From assembly GCA_015146655.1 (NCBI GenBank), contig VKHL01000004.1:1-64000 (forward strand): 64,000 bases of DNA, written 5' to 3'. Made by a program: the position numbers and the translations under genes. The stretch is from Ochromonas danica. Taxonomy: Eukaryota; Sar; Chrysophyceae; Chromulinales; Chromulinaceae. Each line of letters starts with the position of its first letter. Position 1 is the stretch's first letter. The notes beneath the pieces are model-generated. The model did not search any database and was not told the DNA's origin. It saw nothing but the letters and a program-made list of their open reading frames with translations. Below, one piece after another: positions 1 to 11,256 of this stretch.

Positions 1-235
1 GTAATGGAGACTAGTTGTTGTACAGTATGTATTTAGAGTCATTAGTTAGCATGCTGGTTGTTGAATGAACTAAATAACGAATAAGAGACAAAAGCCACGC
101 AAAAGCTGATTTTTGTGTGTTGTTCTTTGTGTTCTGGCCGTTTCTCACTTTTCTTTCAGTTGGGGTGGTGTGAAAAGAAACAAGACCAACGAAAACCTTA
201 TACGTTATCATTGTATCTCTGATTAGTTCTTTAAT

Positions 236-1286
236 ATGGAGGTAACTTGTATATTATTTTTATATATTGATCAACTTTTGATGTGCTAATCATTCATATT
301 TCTTTCCCTGTCAGACAAATGCAGAGTTGTTGGCATTACAACGTCTTGATGAAACTTCCGCACAGCTTCAAAAACAAGGAAATTACATTGAAGCTTTAGA
401 ATGCATGGAACGCGGTCTAGTTTTACGACAACATATGTTTGGTGCTGATAGTGATGAAGTTTGGAAAGCATGCAAGACTGTGGGTGAGATGTGTAATCTC
501 TTGGCCATGACCTATCTTCAACAGGAAGATTTCAATATGGTGCTGGAGTTATTGAAGAAAGCTGAGATTTTAACCGAGCGTGATCCTGCTGGTCGCGCTG
601 CCACTTATAACAACCTGGCTTGTTATTATCGGCGACAAGGAAAGCTCCATTCCGCTTTACAATATTTACAAAAGGCATTAAAGATTGAATCGAAATTGCC
701 AAACGTCCAAAATCCCGCTGATACGCATATTAATGCTTGTGCTGTCTTAAGTCAGCTGGGTAGACACCAAACAGCATTGGAGCATGCTCAAAGTGCTCTC
801 ATCCTCCTACAGGAAGAACTCTTATCGCCTCCAGGAGTCGTTGGAGCTCCTCCACCTCAAGCAGATCGTATTGCCGTTTTAGCTATTGCTTATCATAACA
901 TTGGAGTTGAACAAGAGTTCCTAAAACGCTATGAGAATAGCGTATTGTCGTATAAGAAAGGAGTGGAAGTTGCTGAGCGATATCTAGGAGCTAAGCATGC
1001 TATATGCAAGACCTTGAATAACTCACTTGCTGCTGCCAAAAAGGCGGCAGCAGCGGCAGCGTACAAATCATTGGCTTCTCAACGGAAAGGTGACGGTAAA
1101 GATGAGAGGCGTGCATCGAAGGCTGCCGCTTCGCCCGATCGCCCTCCTGCTGTGGCTGAAGCAATGGCAGCTGCCGCGAACATGGCTGGTCGAGGACGGG
1201 GAATGTCAGCAGCAGATGAAAAAGAACTAAATTTTGATATCCAAGCCCCTGAAACGAAAGCTCGTTCTCCTCCCAGAAGAAGCTGA
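236..1286 (+). CDS. Tetratricopeptide (TPR) repeat protein
   Basis: Two exons are proposed: a six-base first exon at 236-241 (ATG GAG), then 315-1286, giving about 325 residues. The acceptor at 313-314 joins in frame. The second reading frame has no ATG near its beginning, which is why I place the start upstream. Residues about 10-230 form antiparallel helical pairs typical of TPRs, with W/L/G/Y/A/F/A/P-type spacing in segments such as ATYNNLACYYRRQGKLHSAL and AYHNIGVEQEFLKRYENSVL. The tail from about residue 240 is rich in Ala, Lys, Arg and Ser and probably disordered. TPRs are protein-binding scaffolds. The layout resembles nephrocystin/TTC-type proteins of ciliated protists, but I cannot name an orthologue. 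The micro-exon start is the least certain part. Confidence 0.75.
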
Positions 1287-1649
1287 ACTCATGGAGAACT
1301 ACAGAAATCAAACAAATTCTGACCATATCAGTGTGGTCTTACATATGTTTAGATAAATGAAATGCAAGCAGAAATAATGTAACTAGAATAATGTAAGTGA
1401 TAAGCACGATAAACATATGTAACAATAGTGGGCAACTTGTTTTTCGGTTTTCCATTGATATGATATGATTTCCATTTCTTGAATAGCTGGACCAACCGCA
1501 ACATGTAATAAGAGCATTCCAGATCTCCATCGACATCCTTCGTGCCAAACTAATTTATTTATCAAACTAAATTTATCTCTTGCATTGTTCCGTCACGCGC
1601 AATGTAAGAATAATCGCAGACCTTGCTTGAAAGAAGACAAAAAAACAAA
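1287..1649. other. Intergenic stretch between TPR and WDR47-like genes
   Basis: AT-rich spacer of 363 bases between two genes on the plus strand. Its only notable feature is an exact 13-base inverted repeat (1339-1351 and 1410-1422), listed separately. Short open frames here have no protein-like composition. Confidence 0.6.
1339..1422. repeat. 13-bp perfect inverted repeat in 3' flank
   Basis: TTACATATGTTTA at 1339-1351 is the exact reverse complement of TAAACATATGTAA at 1410-1422, with 58 bases between. Each arm contains the palindrome ACATATGT. It lies 53 bases after the stop of the TPR gene, so it could form a hairpin in the 3' untranslated region. No function is known. Confidence 0.45.
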
Positions 1650-4220
1650 ATGAACCACCAAATCACTATTGATGAAGAAGCGACTCTAAGAATCTTGATT
1701 GTAAGATACTTGTTCTTCATCTTCTTTCTATCTTGTTGATCTCATCATAGAAAGTATCATCACTTATAGAACTATCTTCGGGAGAAAGGCTGTTATGAAA
1801 CGTTGCTTTCCTTGTTGTTAGAATCTGATCTTTCTCTTGCTCAAGATTTTCCTAAAGAGTTAATCTATCTTCAAAGAATCGTCCTTCAAGGAAGGTTAGA
1901 GCTTCTTATGCTTTTTGTAGTTCTCTGTCCATTACAACCTGTTGCTTTCTGTCAGGTGGGAGGATACTGAAAGATATCTCCGACCTATTCTAGATAATAA
2001 TGCAGCAATAACATCTAAAGTAAACTTTATACTATATCGTCAACGCTTTCTGGAGACGATGTGTTGGCATGGAGGTGGATCCCAGCGTTGGCTCTTGCCT
2101 CCATGGAAACCAACTAAAAGCTCTTCGGACATTGTCAACGATGAAGTGGAGTTGGACGATCTTGTTTCTCAACTCAATAAGTTAAAAGCGCTATGTACTG
2201 CTCAAGTAAGAAACATACTTTAATGTCAGGTGACTCATGTCAAAACACTGATGCAATTGATTTGGTTGTAAAACAGCAATTTCAATCTCTTTGCCTTTTT
2301 CTTAGCCTTGATAAGCTGGAAGATCATCCCGACTATCATTCATGGACGGTGTGTGAGGGGAGGATACGTTGTTTGGAGGATCTTACCTTGTTAGTTCTTG
2401 CAGTTTCTCGCCTACCACCAACTAATGGGGCATCCAGTGTTCCGAGTCTATTGAATGTGATTACAATTGCACGCAGACAAGCATTGACGCTTTCTCCAAA
2501 TCCTGAACATGCGGCTAGATTGCCCCTGTTGGAATTGATACAGGCATATGGCAATGTTGGCGATGCTGTGTTTCATCCAAAAGTTACAATTCTGAAACAT
2601 TCGCTTGGACGTCCTGAGGTCGCCAAAGTTGTTGTTCCAGCTGGCGAGGAAGGCGTCAACCATCAATCAAGACTGGAACCAATGAACCAAACTACTGCAT
2701 CTATGCATGCTTTAGAGCTTCGAGCTACTGTACCTTGGCCTAAAGCCCAAGCTGTCAATACCGGAGATACACCGTCGTTGATTTCAACCAATTCGAAGGT
2801 GAGCAATGAGGGTCCTAACAGCAGATCTCCTCCACCGAAATCTTCGTCGTCTGTAAGTTGGACCGTTGAGTTGGATGACCATAGTAAAGTTGTACCAGTG
2901 CCTTCTGCAGTTCGCCAACGTCCAACTTTATCTAACGGGCAGCCTTCCAATCCCAATCCACCTCCTGCAGCGCTTTCTACACCCGAACCCCTTTTAGACA
3001 ATTCCTCGGGTAAAGCAAGTATTGTGAGCAACAAACAGTTGATGGCACCAGCGATGGAGAGGCAACCGCAGGATTCTGTCAAATCGCGTTCTCAAGCTTA
3101 TGAGCTGCTTTTCCTTCCTAGTTGTCCTTTGAGATGCTCCACTTGGATTGACAGTTCAGCAGATGGCTCAACTCATCGAATTGCGGTAGGTAGCAACAAC
3201 AAAAGCGTTCATATTCTTCGCTTTAATTCGAAGGAGATAATTAGCAAATGCAGCAATGGTCCAGCTGCGAGTTGCTTTGATGGTAAGCTTTCCACGAATG
3301 CATGGGTCGCTAGTCTTATTTTCTCCCTGTGTCTGTGTTAGCACGCACTTTTGTTGTGGAAGAGGATGTATTGGAGGATATTCATAAGGGAAGCGTATAT
3401 GCTATTGATTACAGTCAGAAACATGGTCTTTTGGTTACTGGTTCTAATGATAAATACTTGCGTTTATCATCAATAAGAGAGGATCGTTCAGTTATTGGTC
3501 ATGCTTTGAAGGGTCACAATGGCACTGTGCGCTCTGTGAAGTTCTCTCACTTTAGTGGGAATATGGGTGGATGGTTGCTTTCGGGAGGAGCTGGCGATTT
3601 TCGACCAAGACTATGGGATGTTGAGCAAGGTATCGCTTTTTGCCCTTCTATTTGTGATCATATGTTGTGATTTTCGTTAAAACTGTCGTTTTTGAATAGA
3701 AACTTGTGTGCGTATCTTAAGTGAACATCCTGCCGTTGTTCACAGTCTCTTTTGGCTGGGAGAAACCTTAGCAGTTTCTGGGTGTGAGGGTGGTCGTATT
3801 ATAGGCCATGATTTGCGCACAGCGAATCCTGCATGGTCCTTTTCTTTCAGAGAGGGTATGGGAGTTTTTGCTATGACCACTGTTCCTTGTTTTCCAGGGA
3901 TTTTAGCTGCTGGGTTAACAGGTGGAGATTTCGCTCTTATCGATACGGTCTCAGCCAGCTTAGTGTTAGAGTCCAAAGCTCACGAAAGCGATGTTCGTAG
4001 TCTTTGTATGATTGGTTCTGATAGACTTCTTACTTCATCATATGATACGAATGGGGCTATATGGCAACTGGAATCATCGGGACAATCTTGGAATGCAAGG
4101 ATGAAGATGCCATTGAAACATGGTCATACCGATAAAATACTCTCTATCTTTAATATCCCCAAAGCGAATCATGTAATATCAACTGGTGCAGATGGTAAAG
4201 CCCTTTTATGGACAAGTTAG
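1650..4220 (+). CDS. WDR47-like LisH/CTLH/WD40 protein
   Basis: Six exons by splice signals and frame: 1650-1700, 1770-1894, 1956-2205, 2277-3282, 3342-3629 and 3700-4220, about 746 residues. The N-terminus reads as a LisH helix pair (LRILINYLREKGCYETLLSL), followed by a CTLH segment (LQGRWEDTERYLRP ... YRQRFLE) and the LCLFLSLDKLEDHPDYHSW stretch, which closely follows the N-terminal half of animal WDR47 (nemitin). A Ser/Pro-rich linker leads to WD40 repeats from about residue 410 (AVGSNNKSVHIL, VTGSNDKYLRL, LLTSSYDTNGAIW, ISTGADGKALLW). WDR47 binds microtubule minus-end proteins of the CAMSAP family and matters for cilia and transport. Orthology is inferred from the shared domain order and motif similarity. 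The internal intron at 2206-2276 is needed to avoid a stop. Confidence 0.8.
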
Positions 4221-4683
4221 TCAAGGGATTACGATTATTGTAAATACAATAGAATTAATGAATTAACGAAGAAGTGATATAATGAATTGTGTAAATGTTG
4301 TTTCCCACGCACGCATCGTAGTAACTAGGCCGTTAAGGGTTAGTCTAGTTCAAAATCGAGATTTGAAAAGTCACCGTTTCTTTTCTGCCCCTCTGCTGCC
4401 GCTGCACCTCGGCCTCCTCTCTGGTCAAGCCATGCGCCTGTGCTGTGTCTCACTCACCCCTCAGCACTCAGCAGCACTCAGCGATCTTTTTGACTGATGA
4501 CTGTCATCTCGCTGACACAACTCTGTTTGCTTCCTTGTTTTATTGGTTGATTATAACAGAGAAAATATACCTTTCTAATCGGAATAGGAAGAGAAATTAT
4601 AATAAGGTATTGAAAAGTATTTTTTGCTTTCTTGTCTTCGGACATCCAGTATAAAAATTTTCATTCGGTGAATTTATCCAGTG
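4221..4683. other. Intergenic stretch upstream of histidine kinase
   Basis: 463 bases that should hold the 3' end of the WDR47-like gene and the promoter of the kinase. I see short repeats of CACTCAGCA around 4459-4482 and an AT-rich 3' half, but no RNA gene or convincing coding frame. Confidence 0.5.
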
Positions 4684-7602
4684 ATGGTAAATTCTTTCGA
4701 GTTTTCAACTCGAAAGCTGATCGCGCTGGCTCCGATATGGTTCAGTGTCATTTTTATCGTAGTGTTTAGCTTGAGAATAGGTTTAACCTCTGATGAGCTA
4801 TTTCGTTCCGGAGGCGACTTCTCTTTTCAAATTGATCCGGACAGTCGTGACTATCGGCTGGCCATTGTCAGCACTCTGGCTATGGCCATGCCTCTCTCAG
4901 CCAACTTTCTCTTTGAGCTTTATCATCTATTGAATGGACCAGATCGGACAAATAGCCAACAAATGTCGTTGTCTGCCTGTTCTTTCATCACAGAAGGGTG
5001 TATTTTGGTGACAACAATTGTTACATCAATCTTGCTGCTAACAATTAATCATAGAAGAGCCTTCTGGTTGGTGGCTCATATACAAGTTCTAACGTTAGTG
5101 GAGTTTGCTTACTTTTTTATCAATGTTGTTTGCCGTCGAAATGCCATGACTATTGAAACGATCATCTTCCCCTCCTTGGCTTTCGTTACCGCTATTGTGC
5201 ATTTTGAATCGATTTTACATGAGCAATGGAATGCACACGTGGGGTTACTTGTTGTCAGCTTAGTATTAATGGTTGTTCTTGTTGGTATGAGTTTTCAAAT
5301 AATATATAGTTTAAGGGAAGCTATTCAAACCAATCAAGCCGATCAAGTGCAGGTGCTGCCGGAAGAGCAACTTTCAATGGTTTATGCACTTAGTCTATGT
5401 GCTTGGTTGCTTGGTTATCTTGTGTTTTATTTGTGCTTGAATGACGGTGTGGATTTTTGTCTGGTACATACTCTCTTTGTTGCAGCACTGGCTTTCGCGT
5501 TAGGGGTCAGTAACAGCATGAAGACGAAGCAAGCTGCCGCCATCGCTGAGGTATAATTCATTCCCTTTCTATTTCACCGACTTTTCTAAGCTCTTTGTTT
5601 CATCTAGACTGCTTTGGAAACTAAGAGAATTTTTGTGCGTCACGTGTCTCATGAGATTCGCACGCCTTTAAACACCACAATTATTGGACTACAGTTATTA
5701 GAAGCAGAGCTTAAAAAGCCAGCCTTAGTCCGAGACGAAAATTTACTCAGCGACTTAGTGGCAGATGTTAACACTTCAAGTGTTATCGCTGTAGATATTC
5801 TGAATGATCTACTGCTCTATGAGAAGATCGAAGGTGGGCTGATGGCTTTAGAACTAGCTGAAGTTGAAGCATGGGATATGATAAAGGAGGTCTTGCGAGT
5901 TTTTCGAATTCAAGCAAAGAGCTCTCAAATCAATTTGGAATATCCTGATGTTTGTGCTGACGGGTATTTTATCAAAGTCGACAAGTACAAGCTTAGCCAA
6001 GTTATACGTAATTTGGTTTCAAACGCGTTGAAGTTTACTTCGCCGAACGGACGTGTCTCTGTAGTGGCCACAGTACACAAAAAGTAAGATTTTAATCATC
6101 GCTTGTGTTAATTTCTTGCCAGTGTCTAATGTAGTGCTTTGCAGTACTGAGGGGAGCACACGTCGGTCAAGGAATACGATGAAAGCTATGAAGTTCGTTG
6201 AGGCTGTCTTCCCCTCCAAGGAATTTATTCGCCTCAGTGTTACTGATACGGGCGTTGGTATTTCCAAGGTGATTTGACGGTTTACAGCTATGATTTTCTC
6301 TTATTGATGACTCATGTTTTATTCACTCTTTTTACAGGAAGATCAAAGGAGATTGTTTCGAGAAATCGTACAGTTTGATGCTGCGAAGTTGCAGAAGGGA
6401 CAAGGTTCTGGACTGGGTTTGTGGAGTAAGTCACTCTAATCTTTCTTCCTTAAGTTGAGCTCGGTGGTAACACGTTTCTGTCGTTAGTTTCGAGCCGCAT
6501 TGTGCGTCTTCACGGAGGAAAGATTGGAGTTATGTCAGAGGGAAATAATACAGGCAGCACATTTTATGTCGATTTACCCATTTCAAGATACTACGTGGAA
6601 CATCCCTTAGATGGAATGATCTCCAGCTCTCTCAAAGAAAACTACGGAGAACTATTTTCAAGCAATAGTACCACACATTTGACTCATGCCAGTTCCGCGA
6701 AAAATGCATCGGGCAAGAGCAACGGCAGCTATCGGTCTAATGGAAGCAAGCGACGTGAGCGAAGTATGCAGCTGGATTCTCCAATTCCATTGATGGAGTC
6801 AAGCCAGGAAGATTTAGAAGCCAATACTCCGCTCAATTCTCCACACACATCACGGAGTCGTGTTTACAGCAATGATAGTGTCAATAGCTTTCTTTTGGTT
6901 ACCGCCAAACCTTCCTCTCCTCATGCTCACTCGCCATCAGCTAATAATGGAAATCGCAGCCCGAAAAGAAGTCGCGGAAGTAGTATGGGTATTGTACCTG
7001 AGAGCGAACCATCTCCTTTAGGGTCCCTGGAGAATTCGAAAGAATCGGAGGATCCTGTTGCAAACGCATCTCCACAATCAACGCCTTCAAGAGTGCGGAG
7101 AAATCTAGTGAATAGTGAAGAGTCATATGCGGACTTCTTCCAACGGCGGATCCTTATCGTGGATGATGCCCCTACCAATCGCAAAGTCGTCAATCGACTA
7201 TTGCGAGATAAAATAGCACATCGTGATGAAGCAGCCAATGGCAAAGAGGCTTGTGTGAAGTGCAAAGAAAGTTTAGATAACAATCAGCCTTATGATTGTA
7301 TCATATTAGATTATTATATGCCTGAATTGGACGGGCCGGGAGCGGCAGAACAGATGCGCAAGATGGGATATAAAGGAGTCATTGTCGGAGTCACTGGTAA
7401 TAATGACTCCAACGATATAGCTAAGTTCTGTGCAAATGGAGCCAACCATGTTCTGGTCAAGCCATTAGACGCCAACTTATTTTGGCAGATTCTGACTGGT
7501 ATGGTTTCTTCCATTCTATCGAATTTGCTCGATGTATTTAATTCAATGTTTTACTGTGTTATAGAACAAATGTCACAGGCAAATGTGGAAATTCAGGTTT
7601 AG
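4684..7602 (+). CDS. Membrane-bound hybrid histidine kinase with receiver domain
   Basis: Exons 4684-5550, 5608-6083, 6145-6268, 6338-6425, 6488-7498 and 7565-7602 give about 867 residues. Residues about 15-275 contain several hydrophobic segments, so the sensor part is an integral membrane module with no PAS or GAF domain visible. The dimerisation/phosphoacceptor H-box is VSHEIRTPL with His304. The N-box (NLVSNALKF), G1 box (DTGVGIS) and G2 region (GSGLGLWISSRIV) of the ATPase follow. A Ser-rich linker of about 190 residues separates them from a C-terminal receiver with the DD pair, Asp793 (IILDYYMPELDG), the conserved Thr (VGVTG) and Lys (VKP). The kinase should phosphorylate its own receiver and then pass phosphate to an Hpt protein outside this window. 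The last intron is 66 nt and stop-free, so retention would keep the frame. Confidence 0.88.
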
Positions 7603-9069
7603 CAGGGTGCTTCCATTGTTGATATCATCAATTCGACTGCCTTCCATACCGTCTATTCTTCTGCAAGTGTGTTCTTTGCAAGTTTTTGTTTTCTTATTGT
7701 GTAGTTCTTTTTATTTGACCAAAAAGCCACCTAGTTCTAAGTCCTTCTCCGCAAATGAATGGTGAAGGCGGCGACATAGATCAAAACTCCAATCCTTTGT
7801 TCAGACCTCCCATACCCGGTTTGAATAATATATGCCCCAGAGGAGAGATTTTGCTCCTTTGTCTTTCTTCCATTTCCTATGTTGTGCTTTGGTGCCTGTT
7901 TTAATCGCTTCGCGATGGTGATGTGATAATAGCTGATGAAGTGTTTTACATAATAATATTCCTTTCGTGATATTTTGTACATTTGCAGGTTGCTCTGCCT
8001 TGTGAACAGTTCTTTGAGATTTTATAGGGCTATTGTCGTGTAATTAGAATCAGTGGTTTTCAATTGCATTCTCTCGTATTTGTGCATGCGTTTAAAAGAT
8101 ACAAGCAGACATACGTTGTGTGTTGATATTGTTGATAATGTTGTCTTTGCTGAACTGAACTTTGTGTTGGTTCGCATTTTGTGGATTGTGTTATAGTTGG
8201 AAAGTGTCTGCAGCTGTTTGTGCTCTGAATGGTTGCAACCAACGATGTGAAGGCAAACGTTTTTATACGGAAGTCTTTGCAGTACCTGTGTTAATTAGTT
8301 GTCAATGGATGGATTTTATGCGAACAATCTGAGTGCTGCAGATCTTCCTCCCACCTCCGAGGTGATGATGTGAGATGGGAATAATATCGCCGCACAAGTA
8401 CTTGCAACATTGGTCTCCGGTCGAAACAAGCAGCGTTTAATTTTTGTGTTTTGTTTGCTTTTGTGGGTTTGTTCCGCAGATGCATGAGCAATCTTAAGCA
8501 TGGTTGCGACGAAATATAGAACAGATCTAAACACAGTTCTGTTCAGTGTTTCTTGCTTGTTATAATTAATGAAATCGATTTAATGTGCACATCCCATACC
8601 ATGATAATTTGCTATATAGCACACCATACCCATACTATTTATTATAAGCTCAGATACTTCAACACAAAACAGTGTACCGGGTTCCTAGTCTATTGGATGA
8701 AGGACTTGCTACAACTTGAGTCTGTGTTGTTAACTGCGCGGGAAGAAGTTGAAGCGGGACGTCATTCTCCACCTTCCTGGCACTACTGCACTTCACACCG
8801 GCTAAACCGGAACAATGTGTGTGGGATGAGTGAAGTTGGTTCCGGTGCAACGTCACACCACCTTCCTGTCACCCCCTAACTCTCTCCACCATTGCCATTC
8901 TGTTCTGATCACAATTTAATCAACTTTGCTTCAACATATTCCTAGGTAGGAACATTCTCATACAAGTCTTTGACCTGTCTCAATCCTATCATTCTTCTTT
9001 ATTTCGCCTAGCTTAGGATTATTATCATTCAATCAATTCCTTCATTCTTATCAAAGTCGCTTTCAAGAA
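7603..9069. other. Long non-coding stretch before the RRM gene
   Basis: About 1.47 kb without a supported gene. Open frames here are short and lack protein-like composition. The right part probably contains the promoter and leader of the RRM gene, including a duplicated motif at 8759-8783 and 8850-8872 (listed separately) and a GC-rich GCGCGGGAA site near 8737. I found no tRNA or snRNA signature. A long non-coding RNA or a long leader intron cannot be excluded. Confidence 0.5.
8759..8872 (+). promoter_or_regulatory. Duplicated ACGTCA + CCACCTTCCTG motif upstream of RRM gene
   Basis: Two copies of a composite motif lie 198-311 bases upstream of the RRM start codon. At 8759-8783 the order is ACGTCA, a five-base spacer, then CACCTTCCTG and GCAC. 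At 8850-8872 it is ACGTCACA, then CCACCTTCCTG and TCAC. ACGTCA is the core of bZIP (CREB/ATF-like) sites. The paired order and conservation suggest a regulatory element, but function is inferred only. Confidence 0.35.
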
Positions 9070-10558
9070 ATGAATTCCGTTGACAACTCCGCTTTCCTTC
9101 CTCAACAACAACAACAGCAATCTCATGCTCTGTATAACTTCTCTTCCCTTTCTTCTGAATCCTTGCCTTTGGCCAGAGAAGGTCAGGCTGCTGCTAACAG
9201 CCTTGCTTTTGATCATGGCATGGACGGTATTGCAGACGCAAGTCGTACTCTCTTCCTGGGAGATCTTTCCTACTTCTGCAAGGAGGAAGACATCTGCAAT
9301 CTGTTTGCAGAGTATGGCCCCATCTCGACTGTGCGTGTGAGAAGAGGAGTGACTGGAGAGTCTCTGATGCATGGCTTCGTGGCGTTGGAAACTGCGGAAG
9401 CAGCCCATCGTGCCATTGCAGCTTTGGATGGTGTGGAGTTCATGGGTCGCAACTTGAGGTGAGTGGTCTTTATTTGTTACAGTGGCGGTGACAGTGAACT
9501 AACTTCGAAATCTCTTTCTTTTTCATGACAATGATAGAGTGCAATTGAGCTCAGATGGTCAGCGTCCTGCACCAGGAGCGAAAGACAAGCTTGTGCAAGT
9601 TCATGTGAGCTTCATTTCGAAGCAAACGAGTACCTTGATCTGTGAGAAAGTGTTGCGAGAGATTTTCTGTGCCTTCGGTCAGATCGCAGACGTGACAATC
9701 AAGAAGCACAGTGTGTTACCCAAGCAGCATCGCCAGAGTGGTTATGGCTTTGTGTACTTCTTCGAAGCTCCAGCTGCTTATCGTGCAATGCATGCATTGA
9801 AGCACAGCACTGTGCGCGAGATCACCTTGGATTGCTCGATTAGCCACAAGTCTGAGCACATGATCAAGAATCAGCAACCACGTCAAAATTCTAATGGTCT
9901 TCCTCCCGCACCTTCTTCTCCCGCACCTGCAATGCAGGCGAGATATCAATCTCCTCCAAAACCAAATGTCAACCAACGAGGTTTTAATGTTTTGATGGAA
10001 GATGGTCTACACAAGCAGCCTTTGGGTGTCCATCCTGGTCGTCACTCTCCTGGTGCGATTGGTTCTGGTCTCTTGGGCCAAGGTATGGATTGGCTTAGTG
10101 CCCCATCTTTGGATACCTTCTTGAACACAAAGCTTGCTCATGAGAGAGATGCAGATTGCTCCAGGTTCTCTGGTCTCTTTGCTCGTTCTTATGATCGTGA
10201 GAAAGTGCAAGAAGATCGTGGTTTGGGTTTTTCGTTATCTGTAGCTCACTGTTCTCCCTCTCAAAGACAGCAGGGAAATACATTGTGGGAGTCTGGAAGT
10301 GATGACAGCTTCTCTGATTCTCAGACTTGGAGTCAGTCTTACCAATCTCCTTGTGCTCCAAGAAATCATGATGCGGCTTCTTTTGGTCTTTTCCCTGCCC
10401 ATGTGAAGGCAAATTGCGACAACTCTTCTTTTCGTTCCAGCTTGGCGAGCAGTGTGGATCAAGAAGTTGATTTGAACTTTTCTTTGTCTTTGGATGAGGC
10501 TTTGGATGGTCTTCAACAGTATCAGCTTCAGCAACAAGCTTCAACTCTCCTTTGGTAA
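9070..10558 (+). CDS. Two-RRM RNA-binding protein
   Basis: Exons 9070-9458 and 9538-10558, about 469 residues. RRM1 spans about residues 60-135: RNP2 is TLFLGDLS and RNP1 is LMHGFVALE, a weaker form. RRM2 spans about 145-235 with VQVHVSF as its first strand and RNP1 SGYGFVYF. The N-terminus has a Gln run. The C-terminal 235 residues are rich in Ser, Gln and Pro and low in complexity, as in proteins that enter RNA granules. The protein probably binds single-stranded RNA in splicing, stability or translation control. The architecture is like Nam8/TIA1/ELAV relatives, but I do not assign an orthologue. The start ATG is the first in frame and lies after an AT-rich leader. Confidence 0.82.
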
Positions 10559-11256
10559 AGCTCCTATGTGTGAGCCGCGTGAACTATTTTGAGTCTATTC
10601 AACATTGCTATATGGTGTCAACCGCAGCTTATCGTTTCATTCCGTCTTCCTTCATTCCGGCGATCCCGTTCTCTACCATTTCAGTCCGTACCTTGATGTA
10701 TATTCTCTATCCCTCTCATTTCCTCTCTTTGCTCGCAGTTGTCCTTCGTATATCAGGTTACCTAACGATACGACGGTAACGAATTTTCGTTTATGCGAAG
10801 AATACTGTGTGCTATAGAGCAATTCGTTGTTGTCTTCATTTGATTGTGGTTTGTCTCATGCTCCTTATAAGTAGTTTACAGAAATTAGCTATATAAATAT
10901 ACATATGTCTTGGTCATGCAATTTGTGAAAACAATGTACACTACACCCGTGCCAACCGAGTCGATTTTCTTCCGACGTTCATTCCATTGTGTGTTAACAA
11001 AAAAGTATATTACTGTCAATTCTAAATTAAACTATGCTATCATCATCAATCAACACTTTTAAATAATTATACAACCATCTTGTCTAGGAACAAGAAAACA
11101 TCGCACAACTCGAACTCATGCTGAGCTGTTTATTTTGAGCTTTTGAGCTTTTGAGCTTTTGAGCTTTTGAGCAGCTTTTGGAGCTGCGGGCTTTTCACTC
11201 ACCCGTTAGTTTCTCAACAGAGATTGTGAACAGAAAGACAAGAATACCTTGGAAAG
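10559..11256. other. Intergenic stretch between RRM and PWWP-like genes
   Basis: About 700 bases containing the 3' flank of the RRM gene and the upstream region of the next gene. The only structure I see is a short 8-bp tandem repeat at 11137-11172, followed by a self-complementary AGCTTTTGGAGCT-type segment. No RNA gene is evident. Confidence 0.5.
11137..11172. repeat. 8-bp tandem repeat (GAGCTTTT)
   Basis: Four full copies plus a half copy of GAGCTTTT, about 85 bases upstream of the start codon of the PWWP-like gene. It is short enough to be length-variable between individuals. A regulatory effect is possible but unsupported. Confidence 0.7.

Noticed and set aside
2206-2229. 24-base intron in the WDR47-like gene
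   Set aside because: Too short and leads to a stop; the acceptor at 2275-2276 gives a 71-base intron and keeps the conserved frame.
8553-8879. 108-residue frame in the gene-free stretch
   Set aside because: Rich in Cys, His and Thr without pattern and covering the duplicated regulatory motif; no support as coding.
9025-9408. Antisense open frame across the RRM gene
   Set aside because: The plus strand has clear RRM motifs; the antisense frame has no domain and ordinary shadow composition.
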